Source: an uncultured Porphyromonadaceae bacterium (GTDB taxonomy: Bacteria; Bacteroidota; Bacteroidia; Bacteroidales; Muribaculaceae). From it: DNA of 55,214 nt. Position numbers and translations under genes: made by a program. Below, in pieces: positions 26,958 to 37,433 of this stretch (position 1 is the first letter of the stretch; each line of letters starts with the position of its first letter). Location of the stretch: the NCBI GenBank assembly GCA_947174335.1, contig CAMWIM010000008.1, forward strand, positions 1-55,214. Direction: 5' to 3'. The notes below the pieces were generated by a model. It saw only the letters and a list, made by a program, of their open reading frames with translations, was not told the origin of the DNA and did no database searches.

Positions 26958-29900
26958 ATGACCCCCTTTGTCCATCTGCACGTACACACTCAATACTCGC
27001 TGCTCGACGGTCAGGCTTCTATCAAAGCATTGGTTGACAAAGCTGTAGCCGACGGTATGCCCGGTATTGCCGTGACCGATCACGGTAATATGTTCGGCAT
27101 CAAGGAATTTTTCAATTATGTTGAAAAAATCAACGGCAAGACAAAGGGCGCAATCAAAGATTTGAAAAAAGAGCTTGAAGCTCTCCCCGACCAGGAATCT
27201 CCCGAAGCGGCAGAAATCAAAGAGAAAATTGCTCAAACCGAGAAGAAGTTTTTCAAACCGATTTTCGGTTGCGAGATGTATGTCTCTGAGTCAAGCCATT
27301 TAGAGAAAAACGACAAGGGTCGTCACCTCATCGTACTCGCCAAAAATCAAACGGGCTATAAAAACCTCATCAAACTTGTTTCAAAAGCATGGGTGGACGG
27401 ATATTACTATCATCCACGAACCGACCATGCCGAACTCGAAGCGCACGCTGAAGGTCTGATTGTTTGTTCAGCATGTCTTGGCGGTGAAATACCCAAATTG
27501 ATATTGGCAGGCAATCTCGAAGAAGCCGACCGCCGCATCAAATGGTATAAAAATACATTTGGCGAAGACTATTACATTGAACTTCAACGCCATAAAGCGT
27601 CAACTCCTCGTGCCAACCACGAAGTTTATCCCTTACAATGTGAGGTCAACGAAAAACTCATAGAACTTGCACGCGCCAACGACGTTAAGGTGATTTGCTC
27701 AAACGACGTTCACTTTGTAAACGAAGAAGATGCCGAAGCTCACGATCGCTTGATTTGCCTTTCGACCGGTAAGACTGTGACCGATGCTGACCGTATGCTT
27801 TACACCAAACAGGAATGGATGAAAACTACCGAGGAGATGAACAATCTCTTTGGCGATATTCCTGAATCATTGGCAAATACAGTTGAAATCCTCGACAAAG
27901 TTGAAACTTACTCGATTGACCACGGTCCTATTATGCCAAACTTCGCCATCCCCGAAGAATTTGGCACCGAAGAAGAATATCGCAGCCGTTTGACCGAAAA
28001 AGATCTCTTTGACGAGTTCACTCGCGACGAAAACGGCAACGTTGTGTTGTCGCAAGAAGACGCCGAAGCCAAGATCAAAAAGCTCGGTGGCTACGAAAAA
28101 CTATACCGCATCAAATTTGAGGCAGATTATCTGCGCAAACTCGCATACGATGGAGCTGCCAAACGCTACGGAACTCCCCTCCCCAAAGAAATTGACGAGC
28201 GCATTAACTTTGAGCTGCACATTATGAAGACAATGGGTTTCCCCGGCTACTTCTTAATTGTGCAAGACTTCATTACAGTTGCTCGACGTGATTTGGATGT
28301 CAGCGTTGGACCGGGTCGTGGTTCAGCAGCCGGATCATGTGTCGCTTATTGCCTTGGAATCACTCAGATTGACCCGGTAAAATATGACCTCCTTTTTGAG
28401 CGTTTCCTTAACCCTGACCGTATCTCACTCCCCGATATTGACATCGACTTTGACGATGACGGTCGCGCCGATGTGCTTCGTTACGTCACCCAAAAATATG
28501 GTGAGGAAAACGTTGCACATATCATCACTTACGGCACAATGGCAGCAAAATCGGCTATTAAAGATGTGGCTCGTGTTGAAAACTTGCCACTTCCCGAGAG
28601 TGACCGACTTGCCAAACTCATTCCTCAACACATGCCAATGGTTGACGGTAAAGAAGCAAAAACGACACTTTCAAATTGTTACGAGCTGCTTGACGAGTTT
28701 AAAACCGAGCTACACAGCACCAACCCCTTAATTGTTGAGACGCTCAAATATGCACGCCAACTTGAAGGTAATGTCCGCAACACCGGCGTACACGCTTGTG
28801 GTGTAATCATTTGCCGTGATCCGATTACCGATTGGGTGCCGGTTTCTACCGTTGTCGACAAAACTATTCCGGGACCCGAGGGTCGTCAGCTCGTAACCCA
28901 ATATGAAGGTCGAGTTATCGAGGAAACAGGTCTTATCAAAATGGACTTCCTCGGACTTAAAACGCTGTCCATCATCAAAGAAGCCGTTAAGAATATCAAA
29001 GAAACCCGAGGCATCGACATCGATATAGACAATGTCCCCATTGACGACCCGAAAACATATCAGCTATACTGCGAAGGGCGTACAACCGGTACATTCCAGT
29101 TTGAATCAGCCGGTATGCAAAAATATTTGAGAGAACTTCAACCTTCAACGTTTGAAGACCTCATCGCCATGAACGCACTCTATCGTCCGGGACCAATGGA
29201 TTACATCCCTGATTTTATTGCCCGCAAGCATGGACGTTCACCAATTGTCTACGATATTCCCGTTATGGAGAAATATCTTAAAGACACTTATGGAGTCACC
29301 GTTTACCAAGAACAGGTCATGCTGCTTTCACGACTTCTTGCCAACTTTACCCGTGGTGAAAGTGATACCCTTCGTAAAGCAATGGGTAAAAAACTCATCG
29401 ACAAGATGAACCACTTGAAAGGTAAATTTCTTGAAGGCGGACAAGCAAACGGACACAAGCCCGAAGTTCTTGAAAAAATATGGGCTGACTGGGAAAAATT
29501 CGCATCATACGCTTTCAATAAGAGTCATGCGACCTGTTATAGTTGGGTTGCATTCCAAACAGCCTATCTTAAAGCCAATTACCCTGCTGAATATATGGCT
29601 GCGGTTCTTAGCCGAAACCGTTCGGACATCACTAAGATCACCGGCTTTATGAACGAGTGTAAATCAATGGGCATAACCGTAAAATGTCCCGACGTTAACG
29701 AATCGGTCAGCAATTTTGGTGTCAACAAAGAAGGAGACATACGTTTCGGATTATCAGCAATCAAAGGTGTTGGCGATAACGTTGTGCAACAGATTATCGA
29801 GACCCGCAAAAAGGGAGGACCATTTGAATCAATTTATGATTTCGTCGAACGTGTCCCCTACGGAGCTGTCAACCGTAAGACATTTGAGGCACTCGCCTAT

Positions 29901-30755
29901 TCAGGTGCATTTGATTGTTTCAAAGACTTCAAACGCGAAGATTACTTTTCAAAAAATAATCGTGACGAGACTTTTGCCGAGCAACTTCTTCGCTACGGTC
30001 AGTTATTCCAGCAAGAAGCCAACAACAATGAGGCATCTCTCTTTGGAGATGATGACCCGACCATAAATACAGCCGGACGTCCTCAATGCAAACCGGCTGT
30101 CGAGTGGAACAATGCTTACAAGCTTGAGCGCGAACGAGAATTAGTCGGTCTTTACTTATCAGCCCACCCTCTCGATCCATATTATATGGAACTGAATTTT
30201 GGTTGTATGACTATTGCCGACTTTGAAAAGGCCGAAAAGAAACCCGGCACAAAATGTGCAATCGGTGGACTTGTAGTTGACTTCCAGAAACGAGACACCC
30301 GTCGTGGTGGCAAAATGGGTATTCTTAAAATCGAAGACTATACCGGTACGTACGAGGTCAAATTCTTTGACGATGACTATTATAAATATATGAACTTTGG
30401 AGAACCGGGAACAGCGGTATTTGTTGAGATGTCGTTCTCTGAAAACCGCTATCGCGAAGGCGAAATCAGAACGTCTATCAACACAATCGACCTCCTCTCA
30501 AAACTCAAAGGTAAGCTTCTCAAAGGCATTACCATAGACATCGACACCGGATCTCTATCAACTGCGATGATAGATCTCTTGGTTGACAAAGCCAATCAGC
30601 CGGGTGATAACACCGGAGCCTTGACATTCAACTTATATGACGGAACACTAAACCGTACAATTAAACTCGACTCGTCGATTCGCATTCCTTTGACACGCGA
30701 TTTGACCGATATGCTTGATGATCTAAACTTGAAATATCGTTTTGAAAACAACTAA
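26958..30755 (+). CDS. dnaE: DNA polymerase III alpha subunit DnaE
   Basis: 1265-residue replicative DNA polymerase catalytic subunit. The N-terminal PHP domain has FVHLHVHTQYSLLDG and AVTDHGNMFG with metal-type histidines. The palm carries the catalytic aspartates Asp493 and Asp495 in LPDIDIDFDDDGR, after VSVGPGRGSAAGSCVAYCLG. Further blocks are NVRNTGVHACGVIICRD, GTFQFESAGMQKYLREL, ALYRPGPMDYIPDFIARKHG and NKSHATCYSWVAFQTAYLKA. Near the C-terminus RERELVGLYLSAHPLDPY and an OB-fold stretch (FQKRDTRRGGKMGILKIEDY) are typical. This is the DnaE1 type, of normal length for Bacteroidota. Proofreading is expected from a separate epsilon subunit, as no DnaQ-like exonuclease domain is visible. Thioredoxin follows after 27 bases. 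Confidence 0.97.
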   Translation: MTPFVHLHVHTQYSLLDGQASIKALVDKAVADGMPGIAVTDHGNMFGIKEFFNYVEKINGKTKGAIKDLKKELEALPDQESPEAAEIKEKIAQTEKKFFKPIFGCEMYVSESSHLEKNDKGRHLIVLAKNQTGYKNLIKLVSKAWVDGYYYHPRTDHAELEAHAEGLIVCSACLGGEIPKLILAGNLEEADRRIKWYKNTFGEDYYIELQRHKASTPRANHEVYPLQCEVNEKLIELARANDVKVICSNDVHFVNEEDAEAHDRLICLSTGKTVTDADRMLYTKQEWMKTTEEMNNLFGDIPESLANTVEILDKVETYSIDHGPIMPNFAIPEEFGTEEEYRSRLTEKDLFDEFTRDENGNVVLSQEDAEAKIKKLGGYEKLYRIKFEADYLRKLAYDGAAKRYGTPLPKEIDERINFELHIMKTMGFPGYFLIVQDFITVARRDLDVSVGPGRGSAAGSCVAYCLGITQIDPVKYDLLFERFLNPDRISLPDIDIDFDDDGRADVLRYVTQKYGEENVAHIITYGTMAAKSAIKDVARVENLPLPESDRLAKLIPQHMPMVDGKEAKTTLSNCYELLDEFKTELHSTNPLIVETLKYARQLEGNVRNTGVHACGVIICRDPITDWVPVSTVVDKTIPGPEGRQLVTQYEGRVIEETGLIKMDFLGLKTLSIIKEAVKNIKETRGIDIDIDNVPIDDPKTYQLYCEGRTTGTFQFESAGMQKYLRELQPSTFEDLIAMNALYRPGPMDYIPDFIARKHGRSPIVYDIPVMEKYLKDTYGVTVYQEQVMLLSRLLANFTRGESDTLRKAMGKKLIDKMNHLKGKFLEGGQANGHKPEVLEKIWADWEKFASYAFNKSHATCYSWVAFQTAYLKANYPAEYMAAVLSRNRSDITKITGFMNECKSMGITVKCPDVNESVSNFGVNKEGDIRFGLSAIKGVGDNVVQQIIETRKKGGPFESIYDFVERVPYGAVNRKTFEALAYSGAFDCFKDFKREDYFSKNNRDETFAEQLLRYGQLFQQEANNNEASLFGDDDPTINTAGRPQCKPAVEWNNAYKLERERELVGLYLSAHPLDPYYMELNFGCMTIADFEKAEKKPGTKCAIGGLVVDFQKRDTRRGGKMGILKIEDYTGTYEVKFFDDDYYKYMNFGEPGTAVFVEMSFSENRYREGEIRTSINTIDLLSKLKGKLLKGITIDIDTGSLSTAMIDLLVDKANQPGDNTGALTFNLYDGTLNRTIKLDSSIRIPLTRDLTDMLDDLNLKYRFENN

Positions 30756-30782
30756 TTTATATACTTTTAAATCTAAAAAATT

Positions 30783-31106
30783 ATGGCATTTACATTTACT
30801 GACGAAAACGTCGAAAAAGAAATTGCAACCGGTAAACCTATTATCATTGACTTCTGGGCTACTTGGTGTGGTCCTTGCAAAGCAATTGCACCTATCATTG
30901 ATGAACTCGCTGCCGAGTATGAAGGTCAGGTTCTTATTGGCAAATACAACTGTGACGAAGAAAATGACTTCGCTTCAGCCAACCGTATCATGTCAATCCC
31001 TGCTCTCCTTTTCTACAAAGACGGCAAAAAAACCGACATCCGCTTGGTAGGAGCTCAGTCTAAAGCTGCTATCGAAGAAAAAATTAAAGAACTCATCGCC
31101 CTTTAA
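30783..31106 (+). CDS. trxA: Thioredoxin
   Basis: 107-residue cytoplasmic thioredoxin that reduces protein disulfides, recharged by thioredoxin reductase (encoded at 38091-39035). The redox motif is Cys29-Gly-Pro-Cys32 in FWATWCGPCKAIAP, and the cis-Pro loop is RIMSIPALLFYKDGK. No signal peptide is present. It lies 27 bases after dnaE and is closed by a hairpin terminator. The frame on the overlapping strand position 30742-31050 is a shadow. Confidence 0.96.
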   Translation: MAFTFTDENVEKEIATGKPIIIDFWATWCGPCKAIAPIIDELAAEYEGQVLIGKYNCDEENDFASANRIMSIPALLFYKDGKKTDIRLVGAQSKAAIEEKIKELIAL

Positions 31107-31127
31107 TATTCTTTTCCATATTAATTA

Positions 31128-31170
31128 AGAGTTGGTGTGTCAATCTGTTGGCACACCCTCTTAACTTTTA
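31128..31170 (+). terminator. Terminator of dnaE-trxA
   Basis: Inverted repeat AAGAG-GGTGTG-CAA / TTG-CACACC-CTCTT at 31128-31163, then AACTTTT. Confidence 0.75.
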
Positions 31171-31203
31171 TATCATATCAAATCAGTCAATATCAACTCG
31201 GCA

Positions 31204-32133
31204 ATGAATAGCAAAATCAAAGGCTCGATTTACGGACTATTTTCAGCGGCGTTCTACGGAATGAATCCGTTGTTCACCCTCCCGCTATATACAGCCGGAA
31301 TGACAACAAATTCGGTTTTGTTCTGGCGATACCTCCTGGCATTGCCAATTCTTGCCATAATGGTAAGGATGCGCGGCCAAAGCTTGAAAATTGGTCGTCG
31401 ACTTATATTCCCGTTAATAGCACTTGGACTTTTGATGGGCTACTCATCACTCGCCCTCTTTTTGAGCTACCGATATATGGATGCAGGCATTGCATCTTCT
31501 TTGCTTTTTGTTTATCCGTTGATGGTTGCACTGATTATGACATTTTTCTTTCATGAGAAGTTAACGTTTCAGACTATCCTTTGTCTTATAATGGCTTGCG
31601 GCGGTATCTATATGCTTTACAGCGGAGATTCATCAGGCTCAACACTTTCAGCCGCCGGGACACTGTTAGTTATGTCATCATCCCTATCCTATGCCATTTA
31701 TATTGTGTGCGTAAACTTTCCGGTTATACGCCAAATTCCAACGATAGTCCTAACATTTTATGTCATTGCATCGGGTTGGTTGATTTTTGGCGCATCAGCA
31801 TTGATTGAAGGTAATCTCGATATACCATCATCTCCGTTACTTTGGATAATTACAATTGCATTGGCTCTACTACCCACTGTTGTATCTTTGATACTCACTA
31901 CAATGTCAATCCAGACAATCGGCTCAACAGCAACTGCAATTCTCGGAGTGTTTGAACCTGTCACTGCACTTGTATTCGGCGTCCTTGTTTTTGGCGAACG
32001 TCTATCTGTATCTGATATTATCGGATTGATTCTTATCTTGGTAGCTGTATGCACGGTAATCGGTGGAGAGAATGTATCCCACCATCTTTTACGCATCAAA
32101 AAACTTTTTCCAAAACGTGGTCACAGCCACTAA
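31204..32133 (+). CDS. EamA/DMT-family inner-membrane transporter
   Basis: 309-residue drug/metabolite-superfamily protein with ten hydrophobic segments arranged as two EamA repeats. The first begins GSIYGLFSAAFYGMNPLFTLPLY, and the second begins AAGTLLVMSSSLSYAIYIVCV and ends AILGVFEPVTALVFGVLVFGERLS, the usual repeat-2 signature. The C-terminal tail is basic (IKKLFPKRGHSH). Such proteins export or exchange small metabolites, and the substrate is not predictable. Its final four bases overlap the end of the convergent guanine deaminase gene. The last residues lie in the cytoplasm by the positive-inside rule. Confidence 0.87.
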   Translation: MNSKIKGSIYGLFSAAFYGMNPLFTLPLYTAGMTTNSVLFWRYLLALPILAIMVRMRGQSLKIGRRLIFPLIALGLLMGYSSLALFLSYRYMDAGIASSLLFVYPLMVALIMTFFFHEKLTFQTILCLIMACGGIYMLYSGDSSGSTLSAAGTLLVMSSSLSYAIYIVCVNFPVIRQIPTIVLTFYVIASGWLIFGASALIEGNLDIPSSPLLWIITIALALLPTVVSLILTTMSIQTIGSTATAILGVFEPVTALVFGVLVFGERLSVSDIIGLILILVAVCTVIGGENVSHHLLRIKKLFPKRGHSH

Positions 32134-33506
32134 TCGGAACAGTCAGGCGAATAACAGAATTGAGAGGTATCAGCTCGATCAAACACCTTATGACCTGCCA
32201 CATAGGTTGCACTCACAAGATTATCGGGCGACAGTGAAATGAGTGCGAAAAGTTTTTCAAAAATATCGGAAGTGTTGTTCAATCGCCAAGAAGTAAAGCT
32301 GTCAGGAGTAAGATTTATAACTGCCAAATCGGCTTCATAGCCTGGCTTGATTGAACCTATTTTATCGTCCAGATTCAATGCTTCGGCTCCCCCGCGGGTA
32401 GCCATATATAAACTGTGTATGGCATCAAGATTGTGAGAACCAATCATTGCGACTTTGTATGCATCGGCAAGCTCGCGAATAATAGAAAATCCGGTTCCAC
32501 CTCCCACATCGGTTCCCATACCGACTTTTACAGAGCGGGGTTGTTTAATTGCTTCCCAATATTTAAACTGTCCACCACCCAAAAACAAATTTGACGATGG
32601 ACAATGAATAGCCGCACAATTCTTCTCGTACAACAATTGCCATTCATACTCGTTAACCACACAACAATGAGCCATAACAGTCAATCGGTCAAGCATCCCG
32701 AAACAATCATAGACTTCTGCATAATTCTGAATGTATGGGAAAAGTTCAGAGACCCATTTAATCTCCTCTACCGACTCGTCAAGATGGCTGTGAAGATAAA
32801 CACCGCAGTCAATATATTTTTGATAAAGTTCACCGGCAAGTCTTAGCTGACGTGGGGTTGATGTCGGTGCAAATCGTGGAATAACAGCATATAACTGACG
32901 TCCTTTTCCATGCCACTTCTTCAAAAGTTGTTCTGTAATTTCAACCGATTCCTCAGCCGATTTATCGCACAATGACCGCGTAACATTCCTATTTTGAAGT
33001 ACTTTTCCCGAAATCATTCGTGTGTTATATCGCATTGACTCTTCAAAAAAAGCATCAACACTTTCTTCAAAAGTTGTTGCAAATACATTGGCTGTTGTCG
33101 TTCCGTGACTTAGTATCTGACGGAAGAATACTTTCGCTGCGGTTTCAGCTACATGTTTATCTTTAAATGTAGATTCAACCGGGAATGTATATTGGTTTAG
33201 CCAGTCTATTAATTTATCTCCAAAAGAGCCGATTATTGAAGATTGAACATAATGAGTATGACAATCAATAAAACCGGGCATGATTACCGAATCTTGATAA
33301 ACATCGATTTTATCCAATGTTTTATTCCGATCTTTTACAATCTGATATTCACCGACATCTGTAATTTGTCCGTCGGCTATAACAATCAATCCGTCCTTAA
33401 TAAAATCACAGCACCTTTCAGGAGACTCTTTAAATGGATTCCCCTTGAATGTGAGTATAGAACCTCTGATACCCTTTAATTCGTTATTATTCCCTGATTT
33501 ATTCAT
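32130..33506 (-). CDS. guaD: Guanine deaminase-type amidohydrolase
   Basis: 458-residue metal-dependent amidohydrolase, most like guanine deaminase (guanine to xanthine, purine salvage). Metal-site blocks are present in order: PGFIDCHTHYVQ, LHSHLDES, VMAHCCVVN and VGMGTDVGGGTGFS. The distinctive stretch DWLNQYTFPVESTF and the CPSSNLFLGGG block also fit GuaD. The C-terminal beta part has IKPGYEADLAVINL. It appears to be a single-gene unit, facing the DMT transporter. A role in purine export or salvage together with that transporter would be speculation. Other cyclic-amidine deaminases are the main alternative. Confidence 0.88.
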   Translation of the reverse strand: MNKSGNNNELKGIRGSILTFKGNPFKESPERCCDFIKDGLIVIADGQITDVGEYQIVKDRNKTLDKIDVYQDSVIMPGFIDCHTHYVQSSIIGSFGDKLIDWLNQYTFPVESTFKDKHVAETAAKVFFRQILSHGTTTANVFATTFEESVDAFFEESMRYNTRMISGKVLQNRNVTRSLCDKSAEESVEITEQLLKKWHGKGRQLYAVIPRFAPTSTPRQLRLAGELYQKYIDCGVYLHSHLDESVEEIKWVSELFPYIQNYAEVYDCFGMLDRLTVMAHCCVVNEYEWQLLYEKNCAAIHCPSSNLFLGGGQFKYWEAIKQPRSVKVGMGTDVGGGTGFSIIRELADAYKVAMIGSHNLDAIHSLYMATRGGAEALNLDDKIGSIKPGYEADLAVINLTPDSFTSWRLNNTSDIFEKLFALISLSPDNLVSATYVAGHKVFDRADTSQFCYSPDCSD

Positions 33507-33613
33507 GATCGGTCCTTTAGATATATAATCTACATTGGCTTAAAATTCAATCTTTAGAACATCTTACGGCACAATTAGTCATAACATTTCTAAGTTAAAA
33601 ACAACAGAAGAAA

Positions 33614-33621
33614 TAATTTTG
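33614..33621 (+). promoter_or_regulatory. -7 box of the DUF3108 gene
   Basis: TAATTTTG fits TAnnTTTG, 56 bases before the DUF3108 ATG. The rest of 33507-33677 is AT-rich with nothing else recognised. Confidence 0.35.
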
Positions 33622-33677
33622 TTCACTAAATTTTATTTTTTATTAAACCATTTACCCCTTAAAGTTGTCATATTAGT

Positions 33678-34454
33678 ATGAAAACAAAGATTATACTGTC
33701 ACTTATGCTCTCAATGCTGTTTTTAACAGCTAATGCCGATAAACCCCGCAACGAGTCGTTATCATACGACATTATGTTTAAATGGGGGCTCATTAATAAA
33801 AAAGCCGGTCATGTTACCCTTGACACAAAACTTGGTAACGACGGCACGTTTTCTTCCATACTTGTCGGGAAATCAGCCAAATGGGCTGATAAGTTTTATA
33901 CTGTTCGCGACACCCTCATCGGCCGTGTGGTGATTGACGGTCTCAAACCGACATATTACGAAAAAATATCTCATGAAGGTGGTGAATTTAAACACGACAT
34001 TATAACATATCAGCGTTCGGGAAACACCGTAACCGCTAACTGTGACCGTTACAAACAAAAAAAAGCGAGTCAGCCCATTATTCACAGTCAAAAAATGCTT
34101 TCAGCCGAGGGTTATACTGTTGATATGCTATCTGCTTTCTATTATATGCGCTACATCGACTATAGTGCGATGAAACCCGGCGAATCAGTCACTATGAATA
34201 TTTTTTCGGGAAGTAAAAAAGAAATTCTGCACATTACATATCACGGTCAGGAATCTATTTTGCTCGATGACGCAAGCCACGATTGCTATGCCATAACATT
34301 TACATTTACATCAGAGAAAAATGGGAAAGTAAAAACAAGCGATGACCTCTATGCATGGATTTCTACCGATTCAAATCGTATGCCTCTGAAAATGGAGGGT
34401 AAACTGCCCGTCGGTACGGTTAAGGCATTCCTCACAAATTACACTGAAAAATAA
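33678..34454 (+). CDS. DUF3108 family secreted protein
   Basis: 258-residue protein with a signal peptide (MKTKIILSLMLSMLFLTANA), so periplasmic. It matches DUF3108: SLSYDIMFKWGLINKKAGHV, AKWADKFYTVRDTLIG, PTYYEKISHEGGEFKHD, DMLSAFYYMRYIDY and a late SRMPLKMEGKLPVGTV-like block (SNRMPLKMEGKLPVGTVKAF). The beta-rich fold resembles lipoprotein-carrier folds such as LolA, but no function is established. A lolA gene lies 3 kb downstream. ftsK starts 124 bases later behind its own -7 box, so this is probably a single gene unit. Confidence 0.83.
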   Translation: MKTKIILSLMLSMLFLTANADKPRNESLSYDIMFKWGLINKKAGHVTLDTKLGNDGTFSSILVGKSAKWADKFYTVRDTLIGRVVIDGLKPTYYEKISHEGGEFKHDIITYQRSGNTVTANCDRYKQKKASQPIIHSQKMLSAEGYTVDMLSAFYYMRYIDYSAMKPGESVTMNIFSGSKKEILHITYHGQESILLDDASHDCYAITFTFTSEKNGKVKTSDDLYAWISTDSNRMPLKMEGKLPVGTVKAFLTNYTEK

Positions 34455-34525
34455 ACTCTGAAATTCGCTGTTAATTTTTCACTCTTATTAGCAAGGTGTA
34501 TCGAAAAAATATCAGCTTTTATTCG

Positions 34526-34533
34526 TATCTTTG
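34526..34533 (+). promoter_or_regulatory. -7 box of ftsK
   Basis: TATCTTTG matches TAnnTTTG, 45 bases before the chosen ftsK ATG. Confidence 0.45.
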
Positions 34534-34578
34534 CAATTAAAATGCAAAATACACTTTTTATTTGACACATTCCCTTGC

Positions 34579-37431
34579 ATGAGTTCATATAATCCCAACG
34601 AATACGACCCATCAGTAGTTGATTCTGACGATATTTACACCCATCCCGAGCGTATGGGTGGCCGTGGACGTTCACCCGAGCCTGTTCAAGATTTAGATTC
34701 ATATCTTAGATCTGACACGCCTCGTGTTCATCGCAACCCTGATTCTCAACAAGATACTAAACGCACTGTCCCAAGACAAAAAGTTAAGAAACCGAAGACC
34801 GAAGATGATGGACCCGGCTTCTTTAAGAGCATTGCAAATTTTGTCACCGACCGTCGTACACATGGCGCAATCGGTATCGGTTTGATTTTGTTTTCGGCTT
34901 ACGTGCTGATTGCATCTCTATCTTATTTTGTCACCGGACGTCACGACCAAAGCGCAATCACATCGCACTCTATCGAGCAATTGGCTGCAAATGGTGGCAC
35001 AGAAAATATTGGTGGACCGACAGGAGCCGTCCTAAGTCAAGTGGTATTGACAAATTCTCTTGGACTTGGAGCCGGAGTTATCATCTTTTATATGACTATA
35101 ATCGGACTCGCACTTCTACGTGTCAGAAAAATCAACTTTTGGTCTCTGACATTCAAGTGCCTGCTTATAGCCATAACTATCTCTTTGGTAGCCGGACTGT
35201 TAACTTATCCGCTTGAAAACTCGTTCTTATATGGTGGTCAGCATGGGCGGTGGATTAACACATTGCTGATTCAGCGTACCGGCTGGATTGGTGCAGTTTT
35301 CGTTAGCATATTCCTCGTTGGATGTATCGTTTTCATATATCTGAACGAACTCATAACACTTTATATGGCTTATCGCCGCCGTGTTGCTGAACACAAGGCA
35401 AAAGTTGAAGCTGCCCGCAAAGCGCGCGAAGAAGCCGATGCAAAAGTTCGTGAAAATTCAACTAATGACATTTTAAATCAAGACATAGAAGACGTGGTTA
35501 TCATAAGCCATCCCGAAGACCCTGTCGTTGGTTTTGAAAATGCCAATGAAGAAGACCACACCGACAGTCAAGATCCTTTTGAAGCCGAAAAACCTGAAAT
35601 AATTGACCCGGATATTACTGAACGTCAGCCTATCAGACCCTATGCCGGTGGTAAGACGCTTAACGACGTTTACGCGACTACCGATCCCGTCCCGGTTCAA
35701 ACTCAACAAACTGTAGAACAAGGTCAAGACCAACCCGGAGAATCTGCTGCACCCCAACAGTTTAACACTGAAGAAAAGTTAGCTGAAATTCCGGTTGTTG
35801 ACACTGGTAAACAATCTGACGAAAATACAGTTCCTCAGGTTGAATATCAACCTCAATCTGAAGAACCGGTATTTATTGAAAATGTAACCCAAGAAATTGA
35901 AACTGCTGATTCAATAAACAGAAAGCCGTTTGACCCGACATCTGAATTACCTGAATTTAAGCTACCGCCTATTGATATTCTTCGAGAATATGAAGACACC
36001 CGCGATAATCTCGAAGTTGATCAGGAAAGTAACGAGCAAAAAGATGAGATCATCCATGCGCTCGATACCTACGGAATCAAGATTTCTAAAGTTGAAGCAA
36101 CTGTTGGTGCGACAATTACTCTATTTGAAATCACCCCGGTTGAAGGCACTCGCGTTCAAACCATTAAACGCCTTGGCGATGACCTGATGATGACTTTGGC
36201 AGCTAAAGGTATCCGTATCATCGCGCCTATTCCCGGTAAAAGTTCTATCGGTATTGAAGTACCTAACAAAAATCCTCAAGTTGTTTCAATACGTTCAATT
36301 TTATCTTCTAAAGATTTCCAGGAATCTAAATATGAGTTGCCGATTGCGATGGGTACAACCATCAGCAATAAAGTTTACATCACCGACCTTGCAAAAATGC
36401 CACACCTTCTTGTTGCCGGTGCGACAGGTCAAGGAAAATCGGTCGGTCTTAATACAATTATTGCATCGCTTCTCTATAAAAAACATCCTGCTACACTCAA
36501 GTTTGTACTCGTTGACCCAAAAATGGTTGAGTTCAGCCTTTACAACTGTCTTGAACGTCACTATTTGGCAAAACTTCCCGACGAGGAATCGCCTGTAATC
36601 ACTGAAAGCGACAAAGTTGTCAATACGCTAAACTCTCTCTGTGTTGAAATGGACAACCGCTACCGCTTGCTAATGTCAGCCGGATGTCGTAACATCGTTG
36701 AATATAACAACAAATTCATAAATCGAGAGATTGATGAAGCTGACGGTCACCGCTTCCTCCCCTATATCGTCATTATTGTTGACGAATATGGAGACTTGCT
36801 TATGACCGCCGGAAAAGATATTGAAACCCCGATTGCACGTATCGGTCAAAAAGCTCGTGCCGTCGGTATGCACATGATTCTCGCAACCCAGCGTCCGTCA
36901 ACCAAGATTGTAAACGGTACAATCAAAGCCAACTTTCCGGGACGTATTGCCTTTAAAGTTGCCTCGGGTGTTGACAGTCAGACAATTCTTGACCGCCCGG
37001 GTGCAAATCAGCTCATAGGTCGTGGGGATATGTTGATTTGGGCAAACGGCTCGATTGAACGCGTTCAGTGTGCGTTCATTGATACTCCCGAAGTTGAATC
37101 GGTTTGCCGTTTTATCTCACGCCAGCCCAGCTTCTTGAACGCCTATCCTCTACCCGAATATATACCCGAAGGTGCAGGTGGTAATGGTGGAAACGCCGGA
37201 GCACTTACCGACCGCGACCCTCTCTTTGATGAAATTGCACGTTACATTTCAATGAGCAACCAAGCTTCAACAACATCGCTTCAACGCCGTTACTCAATCG
37301 GGTTTGCGCGTGCCGGCAAAATTATGGACCAGTTGGAGGCTGCCGGAATCGTCGGACCTTCACTCGGGGGTAAACCTCGCAACGTGTTGATGAGCTCGAT
37401 GGAAGTTGAACAATTTCTTGAACAAAGATAA
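34579..37431 (+). CDS. ftsK: DNA translocase FtsK
   Basis: 950 residues from ATG 34579 (MSSYNPNEYDPS). Membrane-anchored ATPase that pumps chromosomal DNA through the closing division septum and aids dimer resolution. The N-terminus has four membrane helices (about 80-260), then a coiled, Ala/Lys-rich segment (RRRVAEHKAKVEAARKARE) and a long acidic, Gln-rich linker (about 300-450). The motor follows, with Walker A GATGQGKSVGLN (Lys near 620) and Walker B VIIVDEYGDLLM (Asp735-Glu736). The C-terminal winged-helix gamma domain that reads KOPS-like sites is SLQRRYSIGFARAGKIMDQL. I prefer 34579 over 34531 because it starts a typical hydrophilic N-tail. lolA follows by two bases. Confidence 0.95.
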   Translation: MSSYNPNEYDPSVVDSDDIYTHPERMGGRGRSPEPVQDLDSYLRSDTPRVHRNPDSQQDTKRTVPRQKVKKPKTEDDGPGFFKSIANFVTDRRTHGAIGIGLILFSAYVLIASLSYFVTGRHDQSAITSHSIEQLAANGGTENIGGPTGAVLSQVVLTNSLGLGAGVIIFYMTIIGLALLRVRKINFWSLTFKCLLIAITISLVAGLLTYPLENSFLYGGQHGRWINTLLIQRTGWIGAVFVSIFLVGCIVFIYLNELITLYMAYRRRVAEHKAKVEAARKAREEADAKVRENSTNDILNQDIEDVVIISHPEDPVVGFENANEEDHTDSQDPFEAEKPEIIDPDITERQPIRPYAGGKTLNDVYATTDPVPVQTQQTVEQGQDQPGESAAPQQFNTEEKLAEIPVVDTGKQSDENTVPQVEYQPQSEEPVFIENVTQEIETADSINRKPFDPTSELPEFKLPPIDILREYEDTRDNLEVDQESNEQKDEIIHALDTYGIKISKVEATVGATITLFEITPVEGTRVQTIKRLGDDLMMTLAAKGIRIIAPIPGKSSIGIEVPNKNPQVVSIRSILSSKDFQESKYELPIAMGTTISNKVYITDLAKMPHLLVAGATGQGKSVGLNTIIASLLYKKHPATLKFVLVDPKMVEFSLYNCLERHYLAKLPDEESPVITESDKVVNTLNSLCVEMDNRYRLLMSAGCRNIVEYNNKFINREIDEADGHRFLPYIVIIVDEYGDLLMTAGKDIETPIARIGQKARAVGMHMILATQRPSTKIVNGTIKANFPGRIAFKVASGVDSQTILDRPGANQLIGRGDMLIWANGSIERVQCAFIDTPEVESVCRFISRQPSFLNAYPLPEYIPEGAGGNGGNAGALTDRDPLFDEIARYISMSNQASTTSLQRRYSIGFARAGKIMDQLEAAGIVGPSLGGKPRNVLMSSMEVEQFLEQR

Positions 37432-37433
37432 TT